Below, piece after piece: positions 38,123 to 47,669 of a stretch of 64,000 nucleotides of DNA. The DNA is from Serratia quinivorans. Its GTDB lineage: Bacteria > Pseudomonadota > Gammaproteobacteria > Enterobacterales > Enterobacteriaceae. Position 1 is the first letter of the stretch. Each line of letters starts with the position of its first letter. The DNA lies in assembly GCA_900457075.1 (NCBI GenBank), contig UGYN01000002.1, positions 2,170,001 through 2,234,000 on the forward strand. Reading direction: 5' to 3'. A program made the translations under genes and the position numbers. The notes below the pieces were generated by a model that ran no database searches, had not been told where the DNA came from, and saw only the letters and a list, made by a program, of their open reading frames with translations.

Positions 38123-38512
38123 GGCGGACTCCACTCGAACAAGATCAATAAAAGAAAAGAATCAGGCTAATTTTTTATAACTCATGATTTTTGACACATA
38201 CCCGGCATCGGCTGTTTGCCTGTGGGGGATGCGAACCGCCTTTCACGGTTTATGTCCCTCACGATCCCCGCTTGAGAGATCGCGATCGGAATGACGGATC
38301 ATAGCGCAATCCGCGCAAGAGATCCTCCTCTTCATCACAGATTAGATCCATTTTATCCACAGGCCCCGGCCTGCGGCGATCTTTTCGCCAGCCTCGCCAA
38401 ATTGCAGGCAAAAACCCGCCTGCGGAAAGGTATTTTTTACATTGTCAACCGGTTATACCCTGTTATCCACGCCCGATCCTTGGCTTTGCCCCCAAGGATC
38501 GCATCGGGATCC

Positions 38513-38540
38513 TTGCGATTTACCCCCGAGTCCGTATAAT
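38513..38540 (+). promoter_or_regulatory. rpmH promoter (distal)
   Basis: TTGCGA (38513-38518) and a perfect TATAAT (38535-38540) are separated by 16 bases on the plus strand upstream of rpmH. Confidence 0.7.
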
Positions 38541-38671
38541 CTTCGCCCTACGTGTGTACCTGGTTCCTAAATGGTGTGTCATTAACCGGACAGGATTCTG
38601 CGGTGACCACGGGCCAAGACCGGATTTTACTCCGAATTGGCAGACAACCAGGTAGGCTAGCGCAATGTGAA

Positions 38672-38700
38672 TTGACTCAGGACTGTACAATTATTACAAT
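38672..38700 (+). promoter_or_regulatory. rpmH promoter (proximal)
   Basis: TTGACT (38672-38677) and TACAAT (38695-38700) have the ideal 17-base spacer, about 105 bases before rpmH. Two tandem promoters fit the strong expression of this ribosomal gene. Confidence 0.75.
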
Positions 38701-38792
38701 CCCGCCTCTTTATATATTGCGATTGAGGCGTCGGTCGTCTTCACGCCGAATAGCCAAACGCGTTTACTGATCAGTAATTATTTTAAGTTTAG

Positions 38793-38945
<153 letters not shown>

Positions 38946-38963
38946 TAAAAGCTAACCCGCTGA

Positions 38964-39323
38964 GTGGTTAAGCTCGCTTTTCCCAGGGAGTTACGTTTGT
39001 TAACTCCCACTCACTTCACTTTCGTCTTCCAGCAGCCACAACGGGCTGGCACGCCGCAAATCACCATCCTCGGCCGCCTGAACCAGCTGGGGCATCCCCG
39101 CATCGGTCTTACCGTCGCCAAAAAACACGTCAAACGCGCGCATGAACGCAACCGGATCAAACGCCTAACCCGCGAAAGCTTCCGTTTACGTCAGCACGAG
39201 TTACCGGCGATGGATTTTGTCGTGGTGGCCAAAAAAGGGATAGCGGATTTGGATAACCGTGCACTGACGGAAGCTTTGGAAAAATTATGGCGTCGCCACT
39301 GTCGCCAGGCTCCCGCATCCTGA
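38964..39323 (+). CDS. rnpA: Ribonuclease P protein component
   Basis: This 119-residue protein cofactor of RNase P helps mature tRNA 5' ends. The conserved RNR motif lies in [15 protein letters not shown], and the rest is near-identical to E. coli RnpA. Translation starts at a GTG (GTG GTT AAG), as in E. coli. The end of the gene overlaps yidD by 37 bases. Confidence 0.97.
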   Translation: MVKLAFPRELRLLTPTHFTFVFQQPQRAGTPQITILGRLNQLGHPRIGLTVAKKHVKRAHERNRIKRLTRESFRLRQHELPAMDFVVVAKKGIADLDNRALTEALEKLWRRHCRQAPAS

Positions 39324-39544
39324 TCGGGCTGGTGCGGGCTTACCAGCTCGTCATCAGTCCGCTGCTTGGGCCTCGTTGTCGCTTCCAGCCGACATGCTCT
39401 CATTACGCAATTGAGGCATTAAGCAGGTTTGGCATGATAAAAGGCAGTTGGTTAGCATTGAAACGCGTATTAAAATGCCACCCCTTGAACCCAGGTGGCG
39501 ATGATCCCGTGCCGCCGAAACCCGACGATAACAGAGAACACTAA
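39287..39544 (+). CDS. yidD: Membrane protein insertion efficiency factor YidD
   Basis: This 85-residue small membrane-associated protein assists YidC-dependent insertion. The family signature with three Cys is visible ([16 protein letters not shown] and [10 protein letters not shown]), preceded by an amphipathic N-terminal helix. It overlaps rnpA in another frame and ends 2 bases before yidC, an arrangement conserved across bacteria. Confidence 0.96.
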   Translation: MASPLSPGSRILIGLVRAYQLVISPLLGPRCRFQPTCSHYAIEALSRFGMIKGSWLALKRVLKCHPLNPGGDDPVPPKPDDNREH

Positions 39545-39546
39545 CG

Positions 39547-41184
39547 ATGGATTCGCAACGCAATCTTCTCCTCATCGCTCTGCTGTTCGTGTCTTTCATG
39601 ATCTGGCAAGCCTGGCAAACGGACAATGCTCCGCAACCAGTCGCGCAGACCACGCAACAGACTTCGAACCCAGCTACCGGTGATGCCGCAAGCTCAGCAG
39701 TTCCAGCCAGTGGCCAAGGTAAACTGATTACCGTAAACACTGACGTGCTGTCGCTGACCATCAACACCCGTGGTGGTGATATCGAGCAGGCTAAACTGTT
39801 GGCCTACCCTGACACTCTGGGTTCATCGACGCCATTCCAGCTGCTGGAAACCACGCCGGCATTTGTTTATCAGGCGCAAAGCGGCCTGACCGGCAGAAAC
39901 GGCCCGGATAACCCGGCAAATGGCGAACGTCCTCTGTTCCAGGCGGCGCAGGACAGCTATACCCTGCCGGAAGGCCAGGAAGAGTTGCGCATCCCGCTGA
40001 CCTTTACCGGTAAAGATGGCGCTATCTACACCAAAACTTTCGTGCTCAAACGCAATCATTACGCGGTTGCCGTTGACTACAACGTCGACAACAAGAGCAC
40101 CACTCCGCTGGAACTGACCCTGTTCGGCCAACTGAAGCAGACCACCGAGCTGCCTAAGCACCGTGACACCGGCAGCAACAACTTTGCCCTGCACACCTTC
40201 CGTGGCGCGGCTTACTCTTCCAGCGATGACAAATATCAGAAGTATGCGTTCGATAAGGACGAGAACCTGAGTGTCACCACCCAGGGCGGTTGGGTTGCAA
40301 TGCTGCAACAATACTTCGCCACCGCGTGGGTACCGGCAACTCAGGGTAGCAATACCTTCTATACCGCCAAGCCTGGCGACAACCTGTCTACCATCGGCTT
40401 CAAATCTACTCCGGTAGTGGTGCAGCCTGGTGCGCAGCAGCAACTGAACGCCACCCTGTGGGTAGGCCCGGAACTGCAGGATCAGATGGCCCAACTGGCG
40501 CCGCATCTGGACCTGACCGTGGATTACGGTTGGTTGTGGTTCATCTCCCAACCGCTGTTCAAACTGCTGAAGTTCATCCACGGCTTTATCGGTAACTGGG
40601 GCTTCTCAATTATCATCATCACCTTCATCGTGCGCGGCATCATGTACCCGCTGACCAAAGCGCAGTACACCTCGATGGCGAAAATGCGCATGCTGCAGCC
40701 AAAACTGCAGGCGATGCGTGAGCGTATCGGTGATGACAAACAGCGCATGAGTCAGGAAATGATGGCGCTGTACAAGTCTGAGAAAGTGAATCCGTTGGGG
40801 GGTTGTCTGCCGCTGGTTATCCAGATGCCAATCTTCCTGGCGCTGTACTACATGTTGATGGGCTCGGTTGAGCTGCGCCATGCGCCGTTCGCTCTGTGGA
40901 TCCACGACCTGTCGGCGCAAGACCCGTACTACATCTTGCCAATCCTGATGGGCGTGACGATGTTCTTCATTCAGAAGATGTCGCCGACCACCGTGACTGA
41001 TCCGATGCAGCAGAAAATCATGACCTTCATGCCGGTGATCTTCACAGTGTTCTTCCTGTGGTTCCCGTCCGGTCTGGTGCTGTACTACATCGTCAGTAAC
41101 CTGGTGACCATCCTCCAGCAGCAGTTGATTTACCGCGGCCTGGAAAAACGTGGTTTACACAGCCGCGACAAGAAAAAAACCTAA
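39547..41184 (+). CDS. yidC: Membrane protein insertase YidC
   Basis: This 545-residue inner-membrane insertase works alone or with SecYEG. An N-terminal membrane anchor (about 5-22, [16 protein letters not shown]) is followed by a low-complexity linker and the large periplasmic domain (about 60-340). The conserved five-segment core (about 350-535) contains the cytoplasmic coiled hairpin ([19 protein letters not shown]) and NPLGGCLP. A basic tail ends the protein. It is the last gene of rpmH-rnpA-yidD-yidC; a terminator follows. Confidence 0.98.
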   Translation: MDSQRNLLLIALLFVSFMIWQAWQTDNAPQPVAQTTQQTSNPATGDAASSAVPASGQGKLITVNTDVLSLTINTRGGDIEQAKLLAYPDTLGSSTPFQLLETTPAFVYQAQSGLTGRNGPDNPANGERPLFQAAQDSYTLPEGQEELRIPLTFTGKDGAIYTKTFVLKRNHYAVAVDYNVDNKSTTPLELTLFGQLKQTTELPKHRDTGSNNFALHTFRGAAYSSSDDKYQKYAFDKDENLSVTTQGGWVAMLQQYFATAWVPATQGSNTFYTAKPGDNLSTIGFKSTPVVVQPGAQQQLNATLWVGPELQDQMAQLAPHLDLTVDYGWLWFISQPLFKLLKFIHGFIGNWGFSIIIITFIVRGIMYPLTKAQYTSMAKMRMLQPKLQAMRERIGDDKQRMSQEMMALYKSEKVNPLGGCLPLVIQMPIFLALYYMLMGSVELRHAPFALWIHDLSAQDPYYILPILMGVTMFFIQKMSPTTVTDPMQQKIMTFMPVIFTVFFLWFPSGLVLYYIVSNLVTILQQQLIYRGLEKRGLHSRDKKKT

Positions 41185-41231
41185 GCGTATTGTAGGGGTT
41201 CGGCGCGCTGAACCCTTGCAGTAACACCAAG

Positions 41232-41255
41232 AGGCGGTCATTAGACCGCCTTTTT
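41232..41255 (+). terminator. Rho-independent terminator after yidC
   Basis: AGGCGGT and ACCGCCT form a 7-bp stem with a 6-base loop, followed by five T. It lies between yidC and mnmE. A second hairpin (GGGTTC/GAACCC) is found just upstream. Confidence 0.82.
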
Positions 41256-41286
41256 GCATATTGAATTGTCAGAGAAGAGAACCACT

Positions 41287-42652
41287 ATGAGCACCACCGA
41301 TACCATCGTAGCCCAAGCCACCCCGCCGGGACGCGGCGGCGTCGGCATTCTGCGTATTTCCGGCCGTGGCGCCAAAGATGTCGCCCAGGCCCTGCTCGGC
41401 AAGCTACCCAAGCCGCGTTACGCCGATTACCTGCCATTCCGGGATGCCGCAGGTGCCCCCCCTGGATCAGGGCATCGCACTGTGGTTCCCAGGCCCTAAT
41501 TCCTTTACCGGCGAAGACGTGCTGGAGCTGCAGGGCCACGGCGGGCCGGTGATCCTCGATCTGCTGCTCAAACGCGTGTTGGCGCTGCCAGGCATGCGTA
41601 TCGCGCGGCCCGGCGAGTTTTCCGAACGCGCATTCCTCAACGACAAGCTGGATCTGGCGCAGGCCGAGGCGATTGCCGACCTGATCGATGCCAGTTCCGA
41701 GCAGGCGGCACGTTCAGCCATGAACTCGCTGCAGGGGGCTTTTTCCACCCGCATCCATCAGCTTGTGGAAGCACTTACTCACCTGCGGATCTATGTGGAA
41801 GCGGCCATCGACTTCCCCGATGAGGAAATCGACTTCCTGTCTGACGGTAAAATCGAAGCGCAGCTCAACGGCGTTATGGCCGATCTGGACAGCGTACGCG
41901 CCGAAGCGCGCCAGGGCAGCCTGCTGCGTGAAGGGATGAAGGTGGTGATCGCCGGGCGGCCAAACGCCGGTAAATCCAGCCTGCTGAACGCATTGGCCGG
42001 CCGCGAGGCGGCGATTGTTACCGATATTGCCGGCACCACCCGCGACGTTTTGCGCGAACATATTCACATCGACGGCATGCCATTGCACATCATCGACACC
42101 GCCGGCCTGCGTGAAGCCAGCGACGAAGTTGAGCGCATCGGTATCGAACGTGCATGGAACGAGATCGAACAGGCGGATCGCGTGCTGTTTATGGTCGATG
42201 GCACCACCACCGCGGCCACCGAACCGGCTGAGATTTGGCCAGAGTTTATGGCACGTCTGCCGCACCGCTTGCCAATCACCGTGGTGCGTAATAAAGCCGA
42301 CATCACTGGTGAAACGCTGGGCATGACAGAAGTAAATGGTCACTCACTTATTCGCCTGTCGGCGCGTACCGGCGAAGGCATAGAACTGCTGCGCGACCAC
42401 CTGAAGCAGAGCATGGGCTTCACCAGCAATATGGAAGGTGGCTTCCTGGCGCGCCGTCGCCATCTGCAGGCGCTTGAGCAAGCGGCCCAGCATCTGGTCG
42501 AGGGCAAAGAACAGTTAGTGAGCGCTTACGCGGGGGAGCTGCTGGCCGAGGAATTGCGTCTGGCACAGCAAGCGCTGAGTGAAATCACCGGCGAATTTAC
42601 CTCCGATGATCTGCTGGGGCGCATCTTCTCCAGCTTCTGTATCGGCAAGTAA
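41287..42652 (+). CDS. mnmE: tRNA modification GTPase MnmE (frameshifted by one base)
   Basis: MnmE with MnmG modifies the wobble uridine of several tRNAs. The N-terminal folate-binding domain starts [20 protein letters not shown]. The C-terminal half carries the G motifs ([18 protein letters not shown]) and the terminal FCIGK with its Cys. The reading frame is broken in a run of seven C at 41456-41462. With six C the frame reads on as [10 protein letters not shown] and gives 454 residues, exactly the E. coli length. As sequenced, the first frame stops at 41499 and the rest is open in another frame to 42652. Probably a sequencing error, not a real mutation. Confidence 0.93.
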
Positions 42653-42681
42653 ACCCTCATCCTTCTAAGGAAAGAACAGGC

Positions 42682-43482
42682 ATGGCATTAACGCTCAGGG
42701 TGTTACTGGAAAACCGCCGCGCCACCGGCGCGGACAAATCGCTGCGGGTGAAAGCCGGGCTCAGCCTGTTGATTCAGGATGAAACGGACTCGGTTTTGTT
42801 CGATACCGGCCCCGATGGCAGTTTTCTGGATAACGCAGCGCTGATGGGCATTGACCTGTCAGGGCTAACCGCTACCGTACTGTCACACGGCCATTATGAC
42901 CACTGCGGCGGCGTCCCCTGGTTACCCGAAAACAGCCGCATCTTTTGCCATCCGCAAATAGCCGATGAACGCTATTCGGCGGTAAAACTGCTTGGCCATA
43001 GCCGGAAAATCAAAAAATTATCGCTGGATATCGATTACTCCCGCCATCGTATGGAATACAGCCGTGAGCCACTGCATATCAGCGAACGCTTTATGTGGTC
43101 AGGGGAGATCGCGGTGGCCGAGCCGAAGGCCTATGGCGTGATCGGCGGAAAAACTGAGGCTGTGGATTACGTTATCGACGAAGGCGTGCTGATTTATAAG
43201 TCCGATCGCGGGCTGGTGATTATTACCGGCTGCGGGCATCGCGGGATCATTAACATCGTGCGCCACTGCCAAAAGATCACCGGGGTCAATAAGATCCATG
43301 CGTTGATCGGCGGTTTCCACCTGCGCTGCGCCTCACCGCGCCTGATATGGCAGGTCAGGCAATTTCTGAATCAGCAAAAACCCGATAAGCTCATGGGATG
43401 TCATTGTACTGGCGCATGGGGGCAGCTGTGGCTGCCGGAGATGATATCACCGGCGACGGGGGACACTTTCGTTCTGGAATAA
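42682..43482 (+). CDS. Metallo-beta-lactamase-fold hydrolase
   Basis: This 266-residue protein has the MBL-fold metal-binding motif LSHGHYDHCGG (about 73-83). Later ligands are likely in ITGCGHRGI and IGGFHL, with a final His in MGCHCTGAWG. It resembles the TM0894-like group annotated as RFA-P-synthase-related hydrolases, whose substrate is mostly unknown. It begins 29 bases after mnmE on the same strand with AAGGAAAG upstream and may be co-transcribed with it. This gene is not present at this place in E. coli. Confidence 0.8.
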   Translation: MALTLRVLLENRRATGADKSLRVKAGLSLLIQDETDSVLFDTGPDGSFLDNAALMGIDLSGLTATVLSHGHYDHCGGVPWLPENSRIFCHPQIADERYSAVKLLGHSRKIKKLSLDIDYSRHRMEYSREPLHISERFMWSGEIAVAEPKAYGVIGGKTEAVDYVIDEGVLIYKSDRGLVIITGCGHRGIINIVRHCQKITGVNKIHALIGGFHLRCASPRLIWQVRQFLNQQKPDKLMGCHCTGAWGQLWLPEMISPATGDTFVLE

Positions 43483-43605
43483 AACGCTAATAAGCACATT
43501 AGTTTTTACCGCCCTACCACTGAACAACAATCGCTATCTCCCCTGGCTTGCCAAAAATCACCTAAGCTTATCTCAGCGATTTTTTGGCGGGAGAGATAAG
43601 AAAAA

Positions 43606-44919
43606 ATGAATGAACCACTGGATTTACTGGGTGTCGGCCTTGGCCCCTTCAACCTCAGTCTGGCCGCGCTGGCCTATGAAAGTGGCGTCCTCAATTACAC
43701 CTTTCTCGATCGAAACGCCAGCTTCCGCTGGCACCCCGGCATGCTGCTGCCCTCCGCCTATATGCAGACCTATGTACTGCAGGACCTGGTTACGGCGGTA
43801 ACACCCCGTAGCCAATTCTCCTTTATCAATTACCTGGTCGAGCAGAAAAAAATCTATCGATTTTTGATCACCGAACAGCAAATTATCAGCCGTGAAGAGT
43901 TCTCTGACTACCTGAGTTGGGCCTGCGATAGATTAGATGGACTACAGTTTTCACAGTCGGTTGAAAGTATTGATTTTGACGATGACAAGCAGCTGTTCGA
44001 AGTCCGCACCATCAACCAGACTTTGTGGGCAAAGAATATCTGCCTGGGTACCGGCCACGACCCCTGGCTGCCGGAGGAGTTTTACCCTGCGCTGGGCGAA
44101 AACTGCCTGCATGCCGCCGAAATTGCCATTCGCAACCCGGATCTGACCGGTAAGCGGGTCACCGTTGTCGGGGGAGGCCAAAGTGGTGCAGATATTTTCC
44201 TGAACGCGCTACGCGGCCATTGGGGAGAAGCCGCACAGCTGGACTGGATTTCCCGCCGGCCTAACTTCCAACCGCTGGACGAGTCCGCCTTCACCAATGA
44301 ATATTTCACCCCGGAATACGTTGATTATTTTTATACGCTGCCGCAGGAAATCCGCGAACGCGAAATCAAGGCTCAGAAGTTACCTGCAGACGGCATCAGT
44401 AATCATACGCTGCGTACGCTGTACCGCGAGTTGTACCTGCGTTTCGACGTAATGCACCAGCCGCGTAATGTCCGTCTTTTACCACACCGTACGCTGCTGG
44501 CGATCGAACCGACGGACAAAGGCTATCAATTACGTACCCGCCACGGTTTGGAAAACCGCCAGGAAGGGTTTCACGCCGACGTCGTCATTTTAGCGACAGG
44601 TTACCGCCCTTCGTTGCCGTCCTGCCTAAAGCCGCTGCTGTCACGCATTCCTTTCGACAACAAACAGCGCTTGCCGCTACAGCCGGATTTTAACCTTGAG
44701 TGGCAGGGGCCAGAACAGAATCGCATTTATGCAGTGAATGCCGGCATACACAGCCACGGCAGCGCAGAAGGAGGACTCAGCCTGATGGCCTGGCGCTCGG
44801 CCCGCATCCTCAATCATCTGCTCGGCAAACCCCATTTTGATCTGACGCCGAACGCATCGATGATCCAATGGTGGAGTGATGCTCCTCCGGACAATGATAT
44901 TGCTTATCCAGATAAATAG
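43606..44919 (+). CDS. Lysine/ornithine N-hydroxylase family flavoprotein
   Basis: This 437-residue FAD- and NADPH-dependent monooxygenase is of the IucD/PvdA/AlcA family, which hydroxylates the side-chain amine of lysine, ornithine or a diamine as the first step of hydroxamate siderophore synthesis. FAD motif GVGLGPFNLSLAAL lies at about 9-22, NADPH motif VVGGGQSGAD near 190, and the family motif LATGYRPSLP near 330. No siderophore synthetase is next to it, but a phosphopantetheinyl transferase gene follows 96 bases later. No convincing Fur box was seen. Substrate (lysine, ornithine or putrescine) is not determined. Confidence 0.86.
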   Translation: MNEPLDLLGVGLGPFNLSLAALAYESGVLNYTFLDRNASFRWHPGMLLPSAYMQTYVLQDLVTAVTPRSQFSFINYLVEQKKIYRFLITEQQIISREEFSDYLSWACDRLDGLQFSQSVESIDFDDDKQLFEVRTINQTLWAKNICLGTGHDPWLPEEFYPALGENCLHAAEIAIRNPDLTGKRVTVVGGGQSGADIFLNALRGHWGEAAQLDWISRRPNFQPLDESAFTNEYFTPEYVDYFYTLPQEIREREIKAQKLPADGISNHTLRTLYRELYLRFDVMHQPRNVRLLPHRTLLAIEPTDKGYQLRTRHGLENRQEGFHADVVILATGYRPSLPSCLKPLLSRIPFDNKQRLPLQPDFNLEWQGPEQNRIYAVNAGIHSHGSAEGGLSLMAWRSARILNHLLGKPHFDLTPNASMIQWWSDAPPDNDIAYPDK

Positions 44920-45015
44920 GATAAAACGCATACTGTTTTTTAATGATAAATCCTCGACTTATGCTTAATCTAACTCCCCAGCGTTTTCAGCGCCCCCTCT
45001 GTCACGGAGTGAATA

Positions 45016-45741
45016 ATGGCATGTCATTTTGCCCGATGGATCCCCACATCCACCGCACTGGATACCCGGAGATTATCCGCCGAGGTCGTTGCTGCAACCG
45101 CTGCTTTTTCCGTTAAACGCCGCCAGCGCTTCCTGCAGGGGCGCATCCTGCTCGCAGAAATGATGTTTTATCTTTATGGCTTGTCGACATTGCCGGCTCT
45201 CGCCACCACCCCCACCGGACGCCCCTGTTTCGTCGATAATCACCTTCCCGATTTCAGCCTGGCCTATGCCAGCGATACGGTGGGGGTTTTGCTCAGCCAG
45301 GAAGGCAAGGTAGGCCTGGATATCGAAGTCATGCGTGCCCGTGCCGGGCAACATAGAGAGCTGCAACACCAATACCAAACGCCGGCAGAAAACGCCTGGA
45401 TCAGCGCACAGTACGACCGGCTGGAGGCGGAAACCCAACTGTGGAGTATTCGCCAGAGCGTGCTGAAGCTTTCCGGCCTGGGTAACAGTGGACAATCGAC
45501 GCTGCTGCTGCACCCTTTTTCCGGCCATTTGCGCTCCAGCATCACCCCCCAGGTTCATGTGATGAGCGATGCCGACGAATACCTGAGTTGGGCTTGCGCA
45601 CGTGAACCCAACCTGGAGCGCTTAATCTGCTGGCAATACGAAGCGGGTAAAGGCCTGCACAAGCACGGCGAAATCTCCCCGCGAGCCCCTGCGCTCTCTA
45701 CCCGCTTTGTGAAATTAACCAGTCTGGCTCTCCACCGCTGA
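45016..45741 (+). CDS. yieE: 4'-phosphopantetheinyl transferase superfamily protein (YieE-like)
   Basis: This 241-residue protein resembles E. coli YieE, a Sfp/AcpT-type phosphopantetheinyl transferase that would load carrier proteins with the CoA-derived arm. The family motif region is seen at VGLDIEVMRAR, where the Asp and Glu bind Mg. The second motif (W..A..E..LK.SG, here LWSIRQSVLKLSGLG) is degenerate at the usual W-x-x-K-E-A, reading W-S-I-R-Q-S. The start has GGAG upstream. It is followed by yieF as in E. coli. Activity is uncertain because of the altered motif. Confidence 0.75.
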   Translation: MACHFARWIPTSTALDTRRLSAEVVAATAAFSVKRRQRFLQGRILLAEMMFYLYGLSTLPALATTPTGRPCFVDNHLPDFSLAYASDTVGVLLSQEGKVGLDIEVMRARAGQHRELQHQYQTPAENAWISAQYDRLEAETQLWSIRQSVLKLSGLGNSGQSTLLLHPFSGHLRSSITPQVHVMSDADEYLSWACAREPNLERLICWQYEAGKGLHKHGEISPRAPALSTRFVKLTSLALHR

Positions 45742-45915
45742 CATCGACGATTTATGGCTAATCTGTAAGATAAAACTTTCTTTAACGGATAAATTTCTGC
45801 ATAAAACTGCAAAGTCAGCCAATTATTCAGTAATCATCTATTCTCCCCGCCCTTCTTGCCCTACTATCTTTGGGTGTTCCAAGCTGAATCTGTTCATTCG
45901 AAAGGGAGAATCACC

Positions 45916-46482
45916 ATGTCAGACCAAGCATTAAAAATCGTCACTCTGCTCGGCAGCCTGCGTAAAGGCTCTTACAACGCGATGGTCGCCCGCGCCCTGC
46001 CAGGCCTCGCGCCACAGGGTGTCACCATCGAAGCACTTCCCTCTATCCGTGATATCCCGCTGTACGATGCCGATGTACAACAAGAAGAGGGCTTCCCCGC
46101 CTCGGTGGAAGCCATTGCCGAGCAAATCCGCCAGGCCGACGGTGTGATCATCGTGACCCCGGAATATAACTATTCGGTACCCGGTGGGTTAAAAAATGCC
46201 ATCGATTGGCTGTCCCGCCTGCCGAATCAGCCGTTAGCCGGTAAACCGGTGGCGATCCAAACCAGTTCCATGGGGCCGATTGGCGGCGCGCGCTGCCAGT
46301 ATCATCTGCGCCAGATCCTGGTGTTCCTCGATGCGATGGTGATGAATAAGCCGGAGTTTATGGGCGGCGTGATCCAGAACAAAGTGGATGCGCAGGCTGA
46401 GGAACTCATTGACCAGGGAACGCTGGATTTCCTGACCGGGCAACTGTCCGCCTTCAGCGATTATATTCGCCGTCTGAAATAA
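45916..46482 (+). CDS. chrR: NADPH-dependent FMN reductase ChrR/YieF
   Basis: This 188-residue flavodoxin-like quinone and chromate reductase protects against oxidative stress in E. coli. The FMN phosphate-binding loop is LLGSLRKGSYNAMVA, and the family motif TPEYNYSVPGGLKNAIDWLSR is visible in two overlapping pieces. Length equals E. coli YieF. The ATG at 45916 follows AAAGGGAG. A hairpin terminator follows. Confidence 0.95.
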   Translation: MSDQALKIVTLLGSLRKGSYNAMVARALPGLAPQGVTIEALPSIRDIPLYDADVQQEEGFPASVEAIAEQIRQADGVIIVTPEYNYSVPGGLKNAIDWLSRLPNQPLAGKPVAIQTSSMGPIGGARCQYHLRQILVFLDAMVMNKPEFMGGVIQNKVDAQAEELIDQGTLDFLTGQLSAFSDYIRRLK

Positions 46483-46492
46483 ATGTCTTTTT

Positions 46493-46527
46493 TGACGCCT
46501 TCATAAAAAATTCGATTGAAGGCGTCA
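46493..46527 (+). terminator. Hairpin after chrR/yieF
   Basis: TGACGCCTTC and GAAGGCGTCA pair perfectly over 10 bp with a 15-base AT-rich loop, followed by TTTCAAT. It is the probable end of the yieE-yieF transcript. Confidence 0.65.
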
Positions 46528-46577
46528 TTTCAATCAGAGAGTTACTACCAACCCATTAAAATTAAAGTCATAAAATT

Positions 46578-47630
46578 ATGTATTTTTTTATTTTAGCCAT
46601 CTTACTGGCTTTCACCACCAGACCACTATTAGCCACAGAAATGCGTTATCCCGCCGGAGAAGAGCCGATCGAGCTACCGGTACATAGCCCACTCAGCACC
46701 CAACTGCCACGCACCACCCAGAGCCAGGAAGATAAAAAGATCGCAGCCATGTCGTTGTATCTGACGCTGATGCGTGAAGACGGCCGTAACATATGGGCAC
46801 CTTATCAACTGGCGGCTTCCTCAGCGGAAAAGGGCCAGACCGAACTGGCAGAGCGCTATCTGCAACTGAGTGCCGATCGCGGGTTATGGTATTACTACAA
46901 TCTGCTGGAGGACGACGCCTTCAACAATATCCAACACGGCAGTACCTACCAGTCGATTCTGGCGGCAACCAAAGCCCGTTATCTGCAACATGCTCATTGG
47001 TTCGAAGGCAAAGCCAGCTATGCCATTCCTGACGGCCCACCGCCGCCCGGAGGCTGGCCAACGGTGGTGTACCTGCACACCTATGGCAAAAGCGCCGGTA
47101 TCACACCGGAAGAACGCTTGTTTTTTAGTGAGATTGGCGTCGCCTATATAGAGATCAACGGCACTCAGATGCTGTCGGAAAACAGTTTCCGCTGGTCAAA
47201 TTACAGTGACGAAAGCACCCAGAGCGCGATCCAGCGGGTTCTGCAGCCATCCACCGAAGAATTAAAGCTCAATCCGCAGAAAATCTACCTTGCCGCCCGC
47301 GGACAGGGGGCGCTACATGCCGCCAATCTGTTGGCCAAATACCCGCAACTTTATGCCGGTGCGCTGCTGATTGCCCCAAATGGCGGGATCAAACAGGCAC
47401 AGCAATCGCTGGCGACCCATAAGCGGCTGGTGGTGGCCTACTACGAACGGCAAAACTTCAGCGATCAGGCACTGGCAATGCACTTTGCCAATCTGTTCGG
47501 TGAGAATAATCAGGTGAAGGTTTTGCATTTTGCCCAGGGCGAGAGCCCCGACGGCGGCTGGCGGGCGCGTTTTAAACGGCCGTTGCAGTGGATGTTGCAT
47601 CAGGCACCCGATGCAACGCCGGGCGCCTAA
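46578..47630 (+). CDS. Exported alpha/beta-hydrolase-like protein lacking the nucleophile serine
   Basis: I do not recognise this gene by name. The 350-residue product has a signal peptide (about 1-19). A TPR/Sel1-like helical stretch follows (about 72-105, YQLAASSAEKGQTELAERYL), and then an alpha/beta-hydrolase-like domain (about 155-345). The strand WPTVVYLHTYGKSAG resembles the oxyanion-hole region of esterases. At the nucleophile elbow (residues 237-246, YLAARGQGAL), where G-x-S-x-G is expected, Gly242 replaces serine. It may therefore be a non-catalytic or binding protein. It sits between yieF and adeP, where E. coli has nothing. The start has a poor Shine-Dalgarno. Confidence 0.7.
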   Translation: MYFFILAILLAFTTRPLLATEMRYPAGEEPIELPVHSPLSTQLPRTTQSQEDKKIAAMSLYLTLMREDGRNIWAPYQLAASSAEKGQTELAERYLQLSADRGLWYYYNLLEDDAFNNIQHGSTYQSILAATKARYLQHAHWFEGKASYAIPDGPPPPGGWPTVVYLHTYGKSAGITPEERLFFSEIGVAYIEINGTQMLSENSFRWSNYSDESTQSAIQRVLQPSTEELKLNPQKIYLAARGQGALHAANLLAKYPQLYAGALLIAPNGGIKQAQQSLATHKRLVVAYYERQNFSDQALAMHFANLFGENNQVKVLHFAQGESPDGGWRARFKRPLQWMLHQAPDATPGA

Positions 47631-47634
47631 GACT

Positions 47635-47660
47635 ACAGGGCCGACAAATGTCGGCCCTGT
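47635..47660. terminator. Bidirectional terminator between the hydrolase-like gene and adeP
   Basis: ACAGGGCCGACA and TGTCGGCCCTGT are a perfect 12-bp inverted repeat with a 2-base centre, in the 39-base gap between convergent stops. TTCTTTC follows on the plus strand. Confidence 0.75.
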
Positions 47661-47669
47661 TCTTTCGTA

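Noticed and set aside
41287..42652. Programmed ribosomal frameshift in mnmE (and likewise pstC, pstS, glmS)
   Set aside because: The joins are plain homopolymer extensions without slippery-site plus stimulator structure, and homologues use a single frame.
43483..43605. Fur box upstream of the N-hydroxylase
   Set aside because: No stretch approaches the GATAATGATAATCATTATC consensus; AT-rich matches are random-looking.
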